Below are positions 1 to 8,232 of a DNA stretch of 64,000 nt, one piece after another. Under the pieces are notes generated by a model that worked only from the letters and a program-made list of their open reading frames with translations, was not told where the DNA came from and searched no databases. The stretch covers positions 434,001-498,000 of the forward strand of contig NZ_LQCI01000002.1 in the NCBI RefSeq assembly GCF_001613935.1, in the 5' to 3' direction. The position numbers were made by a program, and so were the translations under genes. Origin of the DNA: Amycolatopsis regifaucium (GTDB lineage Bacteria; Actinomycetota; Actinomycetes; Mycobacteriales; Pseudonocardiaceae). Each line of letters opens with the position of its first letter. Within the stretch, counting starts at the first letter, position 1.

Positions 1-509
1 AGATCGAGTGCCTGCCGCAGCCGCGGCAGGCCGTCGGTGTCGATCCGGCGGCGGATCTCGGTGACGTCGCCGTCCTGTTCGGCACTGATCACCAGCGCGA
101 GGGCCGGTGTGTGGCGGGTCCCCGCGAGCGTCGCGTGCGCGGCGTGGACGCCGGGATAGTTCGAGACCTCGGCGACGAACGGCTCGATCGCGGCGCCCGC
201 GGCCAGCTCGGTGCGACCGGCGGCGGGATCGGTTTCGAAGCGCCAGGTGTGGGTCTTGGGCTTACGGGTCAGCTGCGCGATGAGCCATCGCAGCACGAGC
301 AAACCCAGGACGACCGCGACCGCGGCGGCGACGTAGAGCGTCCAGGTGGGCGGCTGCCCCGTACCGGCCACCAACGCGGATTCCGGTCGCAGGACGGTGA
401 GCTTGCCGAAATGGGTCAGCAGGGTGAAAACACCGGCCGCGATCAGGACGAGACCACACAAGGCGAGCAACGTGCGATTGAGCCGGGACGGCCGGTTGAG
501 GCTGGTCAT
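1..509 (-). CDS. amaP: AmaP-like Asp23 membrane anchor (C-terminus beyond the window)
   Basis: The first 169 residues are visible; the gene runs off the left edge. It starts ATG at 509 (MTSLNRPSRLNRTLLALC). Two hydrophobic helices lie at about residues 12-32 and 63-80, followed by a charged soluble part. This layout is that of AmaP, the family that tethers Asp23 proteins to the cell membrane. The start overlaps the stop of the upstream gene by ATGA, so the two are translationally coupled. It is the last visible gene of a six-gene minus-strand envelope-stress operon. The assignment rests on topology and on the Asp23 neighbours more than on any catalytic motif. Confidence 0.75.
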   Translation of the reverse strand, partial: MTSLNRPSRLNRTLLALCGLVLIAAGVFTLLTHFGKLTVLRPESALVAGTGQPPTWTLYVAAAVAVVLGLLVLRWLIAQLTRKPKTHTWRFETDPAAGRTELAAGAAIEPFVAEVSNYPGVHAAHATLAGTRHTPALALVISAEQDGDVTEIRRRIDTDGLPRLRQALD

Positions 510-1033
510 GACACGCTCCTGGCACTGCGGACCTTGACCTTGACGGTCGGGCGGATGGCGGGGTCGATCTGGTCGAGCCGGTGCGCGATCGCGCCGCGAA
601 CGGCTTCGGCGAGACCATCGGTGGTCGCCCGCCCCGTGATCACTTTCGCGGAAACCTTGCGAGACTTGAGCTTCACCGTCGCGCTGGACACACCGTCCAC
701 CGCCGCGGCCGCGGCGCGAAGGGTGGAGCGGTAGCTCCGACGCGAGGCTCCGGAGTCCAAATCGCCTTGGAGCGGCAGGACGGTGAGCCTGCCGGGCAGC
801 ACCGCCGCCATGACCAGGACCAACCCGAGGAGCACCGCGACGCCGCCCATGACGGCCGTCGCGACGTCACTCCAGCGCAGATCGTGCAAGGTGCCGGCGA
901 CGGTGTCGTAACGAATCCAGGGAGTCTCACCGAGAAGCATCTGGACCGCGACGACCGCCACGAGAGCGCAAGCGGCGAGCAGGACGATCCCGGTGAGGGT
1001 CGCGGGAATGCTGCGGCGCGGGCGGCGTTTCAC
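506..1033 (-). CDS. DUF6286-type membrane protein of the Asp23 operon
   Basis: A 175-residue protein with a basic N-terminus (MKRRPRRSIPATLTG) and two transmembrane segments at about residues 12-32 and 60-82. A soluble C-terminal domain rich in Val, Lys and Arg follows. Actinobacterial Asp23 operons commonly carry such a protein between Asp23 and AmaP. The start is GTG at 1033, overlapping the stop of the Asp23 gene by GTGA. It probably takes part in the membrane-attached Asp23 assembly; no enzymatic motif is visible. Confidence 0.7.
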   Translation of the reverse strand: MKRRPRRSIPATLTGIVLLAACALVAVVAVQMLLGETPWIRYDTVAGTLHDLRWSDVATAVMGGVAVLLGLVLVMAAVLPGRLTVLPLQGDLDSGASRRSYRSTLRAAAAAVDGVSSATVKLKSRKVSAKVITGRATTDGLAEAVRGAIAHRLDQIDPAIRPTVKVKVRSARSVS

Positions 1034-1437
1034 TGGACCCTCCTCGTTTCGGCGGTGGCGGTGTGCAGCGCGGTGACGGTGATGTCCACTTGCGACACCG
1101 TGAGACCGGTGAACTCCTCGACACGGCGCATCAAATGGCGGCGGACGTTCTCCGTGGTGCGAGAGACCGACATCGGATAGCTGAGGGAAAGCCTGACGTC
1201 GAGACTGGCGGCACCACCGCTGACTTTCGCGGTGACCTTGGCGCTGTTGTCGAGGTCTTCGCCACCGACAGCGACACCGAGCACACGGCTCGCGGCACCG
1301 CCGACACCGTCGACCTCGGTCACCGCGTGCGCCGCGATCCGCTCCACCGTGCTGTCGGAAATGGTGAGGATGCCCCGGTCTTCGGCGTCGGCGGGAGCAG
1401 CCGTTCCGAGGGTCGCGCTCGACAGGGTGGCGGTCAT
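1030..1437 (-). CDS. Asp23/Gls24 family envelope stress protein (copy 1)
   Basis: A 135-residue protein with the Asp23 (DUF322) core: GILTISDSTVERIAAHAV, then GVGGAASRVLGVAV, then a strand-rich part ending TGLTVSQVDITVTAL. Asp23 proteins form membrane-associated assemblies linked to cell-envelope homeostasis. ATG at 1437 was chosen over a longer in-frame extension because it begins just after the stop of the upstream DUF2273 gene (1442-1444). The gene overlaps the next one downstream (DUF6286) by four bases. It is a paralogue of the protein at 1908-2378. Confidence 0.85.
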   Translation of the reverse strand: MTATLSSATLGTAAPADAEDRGILTISDSTVERIAAHAVTEVDGVGGAASRVLGVAVGGEDLDNSAKVTAKVSGGAASLDVRLSLSYPMSVSRTTENVRRHLMRRVEEFTGLTVSQVDITVTALHTATAETRRVQ

Positions 1438-1441
1438 GGGC

Positions 1442-1618
1442 TCAACCCCTGTCACGGCCGGTGAGCTGCGAAAGGTCGAGCTTGCCGTCGAGGACACGGC
1501 CGACCAGCAGTCCGAGGGCGCCGAGGACCAGAACGACGATGAACGCGCTGAACCCGCCGAAAGCGGCCGCGAGGCCGAGTGCGAGGCCGGTGAGAAGGCC
1601 GAGATGCGTGGAATTCAT
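1442..1618 (-). CDS. DUF2273-like small membrane protein (58 aa)
   Basis: A short gene found by reading the minus strand between the two Asp23 blocks. The 58 residues begin MNSTHLGLLTGLALGLAAA and form one long hydrophobic stretch to about residue 42, ending DLSQLTGRDRG. Small proteins of this size and composition (DUF2273) are regular partners of Asp23 and AmaP. The ATG at 1618 overlaps the stop of the preceding gene by ATGA. The role is inferred from context. Confidence 0.75.
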   Translation of the reverse strand: MNSTHLGLLTGLALGLAAAFGGFSAFIVVLVLGALGLLVGRVLDGKLDLSQLTGRDRG

Positions 1619-1911
1619 GGTTTCTCCTTGGCTGGTGCGGAGGCGATATCGCCGATCCGCACGTGTACCGGGAGGCCGACCGGCCCCACCGCCGCGCGGA
1701 CGTCGTCACTGATCTCGACGGCGGTCGCCGGATAGCGGCCGGTGACACCGATGGTGATCTCGTCGTCGCGGATGCGGATCCCCGGGATCCGGCGACCACG
1801 CAGGAGGGTGGCGATCTCGCCGAACCGGCCGCTGTGCAGGCCCGCGACATGAGGTTGGGCCTGCACAGCGGCGGCGATGCGGTCGGCGTCGATCTCGACG
1901 CCGGGGGTCAC
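1615..1911 (-). CDS. small Asp23-operon protein, unknown function
   Basis: A 98-residue protein that begins at GTG 1911 (TPGVEIDADRIAAAVQAQP). It has a compact alpha/beta pattern, with VAGLHSGRFGEIATLL followed by a GIRI/EITIGV strand pair. No transmembrane segment is seen. It is coupled on both sides: GTGA with the upstream Asp23 gene and ATGA with the downstream DUF2273 gene. Small Asp23-related proteins like this recur in actinobacterial Asp23 operons. I cannot assign a biochemical role. Confidence 0.65.
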   Translation of the reverse strand: MTPGVEIDADRIAAAVQAQPHVAGLHSGRFGEIATLLRGRRIPGIRIRDDEITIGVTGRYPATAVEISDDVRAAVGPVGLPVHVRIGDIASAPAKEKP

Positions 1912-2378
1912 TGGACGCGGCCGGTGTCGCTCTTGGCGTCCTCGTCCTCGTCGTCGCCGGGAATGTGCACGTCGGACACGTTGATGTTGACCTCGACGAC
2001 CTCGAGCCCGGTGATCTGCTCGACCGCGCCGATGACGTTCCTGCGCACCGCGCGGGAGAGGTCGGCGATGGACACGCCGTATTCGACGAGAATCTGCAGG
2101 TCGACCGCGGCCTGCTTCTCGCCGACCTCGACCGAGACACCCTGGCTCGCCGAGGCCGTGGCGCCCGGGATGCGCTCACGGATCGCGCTGAACGCCCGGG
2201 CCGCACCGCCGCCCAGGTCGTACACACCCGAGATCTCCCGAGTGGCCAGGCCGGCGACCTTCGCCACGACGGTGTCGGCGATGGTGGTGGCGCCCTTGCT
2301 CGACTCCAACGCGCCCGTACCGGTCTTCTCTACCTGGGCCGACTGGCTGGGGGCCTTGGCCGCGGTCGAATTCGTCAT
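1908..2378 (-). CDS. Asp23/Gls24 family envelope stress protein (copy 2, operon head)
   Basis: A 156-residue protein. A polar N-terminal tail (residues 1-28) is followed by the Asp23 domain: TTIADTVVAKVAGLATREI, GVYDLGGGAARAF, LQILVEYGVSIADLSRAVR, and TGLEVVEVNINVSDVH. It ends with an acidic tail containing DDEDED. It is the first gene of the minus-strand operon running to AmaP. ATG at 2378 sits next to the purine-rich sequence ccgaggagaagtc. The acidic tail and the extra N-terminal tail distinguish it from the shorter copy at 1030-1437. Confidence 0.88.
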   Translation of the reverse strand: MTNSTAAKAPSQSAQVEKTGTGALESSKGATTIADTVVAKVAGLATREISGVYDLGGGAARAFSAIRERIPGATASASQGVSVEVGEKQAAVDLQILVEYGVSIADLSRAVRRNVIGAVEQITGLEVVEVNINVSDVHIPGDDEDEDAKSDTGRVQ

Positions 2379-2585
2379 GACTTCTCCTCGGGTCGGTTCT
2401 TGCGGTCTCGATGGAAGTTCAAGCCCGTTCCATCCTTACTTCCACACCACTGGGACCCCGTCCTGAGAAGATCGTCACGACCCCATCGTGTGACACCCGT
2501 CTCTCCCGTCCGGAGCCTGCCGACGACCGCGCCCGAACACGCGGTGTGTGCGCCGACCCACTTCGGCGGTGGCTGGAGACGACGC

Positions 2586-2948
2586 TCAAGCACCCGGCGG
2601 GTTCTGTCGTGGTTCGGCGGGCGGATAGGTGTTCGCCGGCGGCGTCCCCGGACCCGCGGCCGGATATCCCGCCATCGCACCCGGTTTCGGTTCACGGCGG
2701 ACGAGCCCGGCAAGGCCCAGGAGACCGAGCAGCCCCAGCAGGCCCCATAAACCATTGTCCCCGTCGGAATCGTTCCTGTCGTTCCTGTCGTTCCTGTCGT
2801 TGGGGTCGTTGGGGTTGTTGTCGGCCTGCTGCCCCGCCGGTGTCGCGATCGCGGGCGCCGGCGCCGCGTCGGCCGGGACCGCTCCGGTCAAAACAATGGC
2901 CGCGGACACCGCACATGCGGAAATCAATTTCGCTGTCCTGTGAAGCAT
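2586..2948 (-). CDS. secreted WGxxGxxG-motif protein with NDR repeats
   Basis: A 120-residue protein. Residues 1-28 are a signal peptide (MLHRTAKLISACAVSAAIVL, ending ADAAP). An Asn/Asp/Arg-rich linker encoded by 9-bp tandem repeats follows. The segment LWGLLGLLGLLGLAGLVRRE (about residues 67-86) precedes a Pro/Gly-rich tail. The Trp-Gly-x-x-Gly segment defines a family of small actinobacterial exported proteins of unknown function. Its hydrophobic run ends in Arg-Arg, like a sorting or anchoring element, although a tail follows it here. It is divergent from the gene at 3116, which carries the same motif. The function is unknown. Confidence 0.7.
   Translation of the reverse strand: MLHRTAKLISACAVSAAIVLTGAVPADAAPAPAIATPAGQQADNNPNDPNDRNDRNDRNDSDGDNGLWGLLGLLGLLGLAGLVRREPKPGAMAGYPAAGPGTPPANTYPPAEPRQNPPGA
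2772..2807. repeat. 9-bp tandem repeat inside the WGxxG gene
   Basis: Three exact copies of gttcctgtc (2772-2798) are followed by the related gttggggtc. On the coding strand they encode repeated Asn-Asp-Arg/Pro. The unit is three codons, so changes in copy number keep the reading frame. Confidence 0.85.
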
Positions 2949-3115
2949 TCGATGATCCTTCCCTCGGTGGTAGATCGATCGATTTCTGCGTACCCGCCCC
3001 CAGCCCGCTCACACGCGATTCACCCGATTCGTGTCACCCACACGGGGCTTTTCGGATTAGACGACCGCCAACCGGTCACCCGGTTTCCAACGAAACGAGG
3101 AAAGGGAGGAAGGCA

Positions 3116-3709
3116 ATGACGGCGGCATTGTGGGGTCTGACCGGACTATTCGGCCTTCTGGGCGTCTATGGCCTCGCCCGGGTCGGCCAACGAACAAATA
3201 CCCGGGCCCGGACTCCGGCAGCGGATGTTTTGGCCCGGTATCCCGTGGCCCGTGAACCGGCGGTGCCGAACGCCGATACCGCGCACACACCACTCATGAT
3301 CCCGGCGGTCACCCCGGAGATGATCCTCGGCGCCGGCCCCAGGCGAGTTCCCCGGTCGGGCGGGGATCACGCTCCCAGCGGGCCTCGGTCGCCGATGGCC
3401 CGGCCGAACCTCGGCGGAGCACCGGCCGTCGCCGCGCCGGTCACCGACCCCGGCACCGGTGACCCCGGCCCTGTTCCGGCACAGGCGGGTCCGCGGTTCG
3501 AATCCGCGGTCCCCGACTGGCCGGACCCTGAAGACACCGCCTTGGCGGAGCCGGGATCCGAACCGGCTCAAACTCCGGTCCCGGCAAAATCTGCCGAAGG
3601 CGCCTCGCGAAAGCACCATGGTTCGGGACCGCGCGACCTGCTCGATCCGGTCGTCCGTAACGCCAAGGGGGTCAAGCACAGGCTCCGCCGGAAGCGATCG
3701 AGCCAGTGA
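3116..3709 (+). CDS. WGxxG-motif protein with long Pro-rich basic tail
   Basis: A 197-residue protein. The N-terminus (MTAALWGLTGLFGLLGVYGL) is the Trp-Gly hydrophobic segment also found at the C-terminal side of the divergent neighbour. Here it serves as a likely membrane anchor. The rest is a low-complexity Pro/Ala/Gly region with a strongly basic end (KHRLRRKRSSQ). ATG at 3116 was chosen because it sits 6 bases after a strong Shine-Dalgarno (gggagga). The longer upstream reading frame has no such signal. There is no enzymatic motif and the function is unknown. Confidence 0.65.
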   Translation: MTAALWGLTGLFGLLGVYGLARVGQRTNTRARTPAADVLARYPVAREPAVPNADTAHTPLMIPAVTPEMILGAGPRRVPRSGGDHAPSGPRSPMARPNLGGAPAVAAPVTDPGTGDPGPVPAQAGPRFESAVPDWPDPEDTALAEPGSEPAQTPVPAKSAEGASRKHHGSGPRDLLDPVVRNAKGVKHRLRRKRSSQ

Positions 3710-3843
3710 GCCTGGCGAACCACGGTCGGACGAACTCGCGTACATCCTGGCGGTGCTTGGGAATGTGGTCCGTTCGACCGACAGTGTGCGGACGCGCTCG
3801 CGGATACCTTGTGGCTGAGTCCGACCACACCTGAAGGAGCACC

Positions 3844-4158
3844 ATGACGACCGCCCGGCGCGCTCTCACCATTCTGGCCACCGCGGGTCTGGCCATCTCG
3901 GTCCTCGGCGCGGGTTCCGCCTCCGCCGCGACCAAAGGCAAGATCTACATCTCCAACAACTGCGGCAAAGCGGTCTCCACCACTATCCACCGCGGCGACA
4001 GGATGATCGCGGGCACCGGCGCCGCCCCGGCCGGCAGCTACTTCGGCTACCCGGTCGACCCCGGCACCTATCAGGTCCGCGTGCCCGCCGGGAACAAGGA
4101 CGTGAGAATCCTCGACCTCGGCAGCAAGGCACACTCGGTCATCGTCAAGGCCTGCTGA
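3844..4158 (+). CDS. small secreted protein
   Basis: A 104-residue protein. Residues 1-28 are a classical signal peptide (TTARRALTILATAGLAISVL, then GSASAA). The mature part of about 75 residues has two cysteines, one in SNNCGKAV and one as the last residue, which could form a disulfide. The segment YPVDPGTYQVRVPAGNKDV reads like a beta-sandwich fold. A Shine-Dalgarno (aaggag) sits 5 bases before the ATG. I do not recognise the family. Confidence 0.7.
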   Translation: MTTARRALTILATAGLAISVLGAGSASAATKGKIYISNNCGKAVSTTIHRGDRMIAGTGAAPAGSYFGYPVDPGTYQVRVPAGNKDVRILDLGSKAHSVIVKAC

Positions 4159-4212
4159 GCCGCCGCCTGGCCTGTCGGTATCCGACGACGGCCGCGGCGA
4201 CCACGCCGGTCG

Positions 4213-5811
4213 TCAGTCGTACATCCGGATCGACGACGGTTGGAGGAAGGTGTTCGAGATCTCGAACCGTGCCTTGTTCCCGAAGGTCGGGAGCAGCGAG
4301 TTCGCGAACTGTGCGACGTCCTGGCGTTCGAACAGCGCCGTCTCCGCGGCCAGCCAGTCCGGGCAGCCCGCGGTCCCGACCTGGGTGGCCGCCTTGGCGA
4401 CCAGCGCGTCGTACCGCGGGTTGTCGATGTGCGCGAAGTTCGTGCCCTCCGGGGGCCGGTTGCCGGACACGAACGGGATCAGCTGGCTCGGCAGATTCAA
4501 GCTGACCGGGGCCATCGAGAGATCCCAGTCGCCGGTGGCGAACAGGGTTTGGCTGGTCGCCGGGCTGTCCAGGCCCTTGAGCGTGACGTCGACGCCTGCC
4601 TCCTTCCAGCCCCGCTGCATCAGCTCGGCGGCCGGTGTCATGGTCGCGCCGAGCTGCGTGCCGTAGATGGCGGTCAGCGCGAGGCGCTTGCCGTCCTTCA
4701 TCCGGATGCCGTCCGGGCCCGGTTTCCAGCCTGCCGCTTCGAGCGCGGTCTTGGCCGCGGCGAGGTCGAAGCCGGGGATGTGCCCGGTGGCGGAGTCGCC
4801 GGTGCACGCCAGGGGTTCCATGGTGATCAAGCCCCGGACCGGGGCGCCGGCGTCCCGGGTCAGGACCTTGGCGACCGGGGCGAGGTCGAGTGCCTGCACC
4901 AGTGCGCGGCGCATCGCCTGGTCCGCGCCGAACCGGCCGGGCGCCTGGTTGAACCACAACTCCCCGAACGCCACGGTGGTGTCGGCGTGGAACAACCCGC
5001 GCGCCCGCAGGCGCTGCTGATCCGGTCCGCTCACCTGTGCGGCGTTGAGTTCGCCGGACAGCAGCAGGTTCGTGACGGTCGTCATGTTCGGGATGACCCG
5101 GATGACCACCTTGTCCGGCAAGCCCTTCTGCCCGGGATCGAAGGTTCCGGGGCCCCAGTTGTAGTCCTTGCGCCGGGTCAGCGTGTAGTGGTCGTTCGGG
5201 ACGACCTCGGATATGGTGAACATGCCGGTGCCGTTCTCGCCCCTGGCCAGCGTCTTGCGGTCGGCGAGGCCCTTCGCGCAGACGATCGGGACGTTGCCGG
5301 CGTTGCGCAGCAGGAACGCGTCCGGTGCCCCGCTGGTGACCTTCACGGTGCCCGCCGCGTCGTCGGCGACCGCCTTCGTGCCCACCTGCACCGTGTTGCC
5401 CGCGATCGGTGAGTTGTTCGCCGGGTCGCCGACGAAGTTGATGTTCGCCGCGACGTCCGTCGCGGTGAGCGGGCTCCCGTCGGGACAGGTGATGCCCTTG
5501 CGCAGGGTGAAGGACGCGGTGGTCGTGGTGGCCTCCCACTGTGCCGCGAGCCCGGCCTCGGGTTGCCCCTTGCCGTCCACGCCGAGCAACCCGTCATAAA
5601 GATAACGACCGATCTCGCCGGCGATCGAGAGCACGGTGAGCGCCGGGTCGAGCGTTCCCGGATCCGAACCGACGGCGTAGGTGAAGGTCTTGCCGTCGGC
5701 CGGTTTCCGGTTCGCGGTCGGATCCGTTCCGGAAGGCGCCGGGGCCCCGCACGCGCTCACGGTCAAAGCCACTACTACTGCCGTCACGGCGGTGTGCCGA
5801 GCAGTTTTCAC
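4213..5811 (-). CDS. extracellular solute-binding lipoprotein, peptide ABC type
   Basis: A 532-residue protein of the SBP family 5 (peptide/nickel/opine binding). It starts GTG at 5811 and has a lipobox (LTVSAC) at about residues 16-21, so Cys21 should be lipidated. Family features visible are DPGTLDPAL near the mature N-terminus, YDGLLGVDGKG, LRKGITCPDGSPLTATDVA, and RRALVQALDL in the second lobe. The length is usual for the family. No permease or ATPase gene adjoins it, so the transporter partner must lie elsewhere. It is an orphan binding protein next to two penicillin-binding-fold hydrolases, which hints at murein-peptide or beta-lactam sensing or uptake (inference). Confidence 0.88.
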   Translation of the reverse strand: MKTARHTAVTAVVVALTVSACGAPAPSGTDPTANRKPADGKTFTYAVGSDPGTLDPALTVLSIAGEIGRYLYDGLLGVDGKGQPEAGLAAQWEATTTTASFTLRKGITCPDGSPLTATDVAANINFVGDPANNSPIAGNTVQVGTKAVADDAAGTVKVTSGAPDAFLLRNAGNVPIVCAKGLADRKTLARGENGTGMFTISEVVPNDHYTLTRRKDYNWGPGTFDPGQKGLPDKVVIRVIPNMTTVTNLLLSGELNAAQVSGPDQQRLRARGLFHADTTVAFGELWFNQAPGRFGADQAMRRALVQALDLAPVAKVLTRDAGAPVRGLITMEPLACTGDSATGHIPGFDLAAAKTALEAAGWKPGPDGIRMKDGKRLALTAIYGTQLGATMTPAAELMQRGWKEAGVDVTLKGLDSPATSQTLFATGDWDLSMAPVSLNLPSQLIPFVSGNRPPEGTNFAHIDNPRYDALVAKAATQVGTAGCPDWLAAETALFERQDVAQFANSLLPTFGNKARFEISNTFLQPSSIRMYD

Positions 5812-5821
5812 GGGAGTTCTC

Positions 5822-6724
5822 CTACGGTGTCGCGTTCTCGGCAAGGAGGTGGTCGACTGCCAGCCGGGCGGCGGCGCCGATGGACGTGTCGACTTCGGGA
5901 AGGCGATCGTCGAGGGAATGGGCGCGGGTGAACACCGCGACCGCGAACCGGCGGCCCTCGGGCAAGGTCACCACTCCCGCTTCGTTGCGGATGCCCGGCA
6001 GAGTCCCGGTTTTCGCGGCTATCCGCACACCGGAGGGGAATGCGGACGACAGCCGGTGCGGCCAGATCTGCTGGGCCATGATCGTCCGGACGCGTTCGCA
6101 GGCTTCGGGTTCGCCCGCCCGGTCGGTCCAGATCGCGTCGAGCAGTTCGGTCGTCTCACGCGGCGTCGACGAGGTTTCCCTTTCCGGGTCGCACATCGAC
6201 AGGTTCCGCACCTGTTCTTCGGTGGCCGCGGCCAGCAGTGCGTCGATCTCGGCGAGATCGGTCCCGCCGAGTTCGGCGATCCCGATCCGGAACGAGTCCT
6301 CGCAGGAGCCGATCAGCCGGGTGCGGGACAGCCCGAGGTCGGCGACCGCCCGGCAGATCGTCTCCTGGCCGATCCGGTTCCAGATCAGGTCGGTCGCCGC
6401 GTTGTCGCTCATCGTGAGCATGAACCAGGCGAGGTCGCGCCAGGTCATCTCGACGTCGTCGGCGCAGCCCGCGGTGCCGATGCCGCCGATCCGGTACCGC
6501 GCGGTCACCTTCGTGTATTCGGTCTCGTCGAGTCGTCCGGCCACCACTTCCTTGGCATAGGCGAGCGCGATCGGGATCTTGAACACCGAGGCGAGGACCA
6601 CCTGATCGTCGGCGCCGACCGACACCTCGGCACCGTCCGGCACACCGACTTCCCTCGCGTGCAGCGACCCTTCGGCACCCGCTGCGGCGAACACGGCCTC
6701 GATCCGTTCGCGGATGTCGCTCAC
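5822..6724 (-). CDS. class A beta-lactamase-like serine hydrolase, no signal peptide
   Basis: A 300-residue protein with the serine beta-lactamase signature set: SVFK (active-site Ser and Lys), SDN (TMSDNAATDL) and KTGT (IAAKTGTLPG). The start is GTG at 6724, overlapping the stop of the upstream hydrolase by GTGA. The frame continues upstream as Arg-rich sequence that looks like read-through of the neighbouring gene. No signal peptide is present at this start, so the protein appears cytosolic, which is unusual for a resistance enzyme. It may be a beta-lactam or peptide hydrolase with another role. Confidence 0.85.
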   Translation of the reverse strand: MSDIRERIEAVFAAAGAEGSLHAREVGVPDGAEVSVGADDQVVLASVFKIPIALAYAKEVVAGRLDETEYTKVTARYRIGGIGTAGCADDVEMTWRDLAWFMLTMSDNAATDLIWNRIGQETICRAVADLGLSRTRLIGSCEDSFRIGIAELGGTDLAEIDALLAAATEEQVRNLSMCDPERETSSTPRETTELLDAIWTDRAGEPEACERVRTIMAQQIWPHRLSSAFPSGVRIAAKTGTLPGIRNEAGVVTLPEGRRFAVAVFTRAHSLDDRLPEVDTSIGAAARLAVDHLLAENATP

Positions 6725-8109
6725 TTCGCCACCCGCCGGTCCGCGCGTCCGGTGTGGAGGAACCGGGCCCGGCCGGTGCCGTCGTCGCCGACGAACACGT
6801 GGGCCACGTAGGCGCCGGGGACTTCCGGAATGGCGGCGACGAAGGTTTCGCCGTGCCACGACAGCAGCTCCACCGTGCCCGACGGCTCGTCGAGTTCGGC
6901 GAACTCCCCCTTCGGGGTGCGCCGCAGCCAGAGCCGGCCGCCCTCGGCGGTGACGACGGTGGAGAGGACCCGCGACGAGTACTCCCCCACATACCGGGAA
7001 AGATCGGCCGGGGCCGGCGCGGGACCCGGTTCGGGCAGCGGCGGGACCGTGATCCCGGCGAGTTCGCGCATCAGCTTGGTGGCGATCTCGTGGTAGACCT
7101 TCAGCGTCGCCCCTCCGTTGGTCAGCAACGCGAACGCGACGTCGTGCTCCACCGCGACCCGCAGGAAGGCCGACTGGCCGATCGTGCCGCCGTCGTGGCC
7201 GACCACCGTGCCGCCCTGCCAGCCGAAGTCCACCCAGCCGAGGCCCCAGTGCGTGCCCATGATGCCGAGATCCGGCACGGCGACCTGCCGTTCGCGCATC
7301 GCGCGCACCGATTCCGGCGACAGCACCTGGACACCGTCGTCGGCCTTACCTTCGTTCAAATGCATGCGGGCGAAGGTCAGCAGATCGCGCGGGCGCATGA
7401 CCAGCGTCGCACCGGCGGGCGCGTTGGAGCGGGCGAGCGACCAGACCTTCGTGGGCACCGGCTCGCCGCCCGATTCCGGCAGGATGTGACCGACCGCGGC
7501 ACGATGGCGGACGGCGTCCTCGGCCCCGCAGCCGGCATGGGTCAGGCCGAGCGGGCCGATCAGCCGTTCGCGCACGCAGTCGTCCCAGCACTTGCCTCGC
7601 AGCACCTCGACGATGCGGCCGAGCACGCAGTAGCCGGCGTTGCTGTAGGAGAACCGTTCGCCCGGCGGGAACAGCTGCGGCACGTCCGACAGCAACGGGA
7701 TGAGCTTCGCCACCGCGTCCTCGCCGGTCCCCGTGTCGGCGAAGACGTCGCCTTCGAACCCGCCGGTGTGACACGCCAGCTGCCGGACGGTGATCGTGGC
7801 CGCGGCGCGGGCGTCGGCGACCTGGAACTCGGGCAGGTAGTCGCGCACCGGACGGTCGAGGTCGACCAGGCCCTCGTCGACCAGCTGCATGATCAGCGTG
7901 ATCGTCCAGATCTTGGTGATCGACCCGATCTGGAACACCGAGTCCGTTGTGGACTCCACGCCGGTTGCCGTGTTCACGACACCCGCCGCGTGCTCGACGA
8001 CCTCGCCGTCGGCGAACACCGCGATCGCGGCACCGGGCACCTGGTGCTTGTCCAGCAAGAGGGAGAAGTTCTCCCGGAGCCAGGTATCGATCTCGGAAAT
8101 TTTCGACAT
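6721..8109 (-). CDS. serine hydrolase, class C beta-lactamase / DD-peptidase fold
   Basis: A 462-residue protein. An N-terminal beta-lactamase domain has SITK (catalytic Ser-x-x-Lys in QIGSITKIWT), YSN (FSYSNAGYCVLG) and HDGG (VVGHDGGTIG), the third motif of this family. About 120 C-terminal residues form an added beta-rich domain typical of DUF3471-like or lipocalin-like extensions (DLSRYVGEYSSRVL). No signal peptide is present. ATG at 8109 was chosen because aagagg lies 6 bases upstream; a GTG two codons earlier is the alternative. It is coupled to the class A-like gene. Likely an esterase or D-peptidase; the substrate is unknown. Confidence 0.85.
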   Translation of the reverse strand: MSKISEIDTWLRENFSLLLDKHQVPGAAIAVFADGEVVEHAAGVVNTATGVESTTDSVFQIGSITKIWTITLIMQLVDEGLVDLDRPVRDYLPEFQVADARAAATITVRQLACHTGGFEGDVFADTGTGEDAVAKLIPLLSDVPQLFPPGERFSYSNAGYCVLGRIVEVLRGKCWDDCVRERLIGPLGLTHAGCGAEDAVRHRAAVGHILPESGGEPVPTKVWSLARSNAPAGATLVMRPRDLLTFARMHLNEGKADDGVQVLSPESVRAMRERQVAVPDLGIMGTHWGLGWVDFGWQGGTVVGHDGGTIGQSAFLRVAVEHDVAFALLTNGGATLKVYHEIATKLMRELAGITVPPLPEPGPAPAPADLSRYVGEYSSRVLSTVVTAEGGRLWLRRTPKGEFAELDEPSGTVELLSWHGETFVAAIPEVPGAYVAHVFVGDDGTGRARFLHTGRADRRVAK

Positions 8110-8232
8110 GCGCACCTCTTGTCCGGTGTGGATGGTCCGGCGTTGCGGGAATGCTAGGTCGCGGCGGGACGTCCCTTGTTCGTCCGGACCGAGGAGACCG
8201 GCGGGGAAAGTTCATCCGCTCGGACAGGGGTG

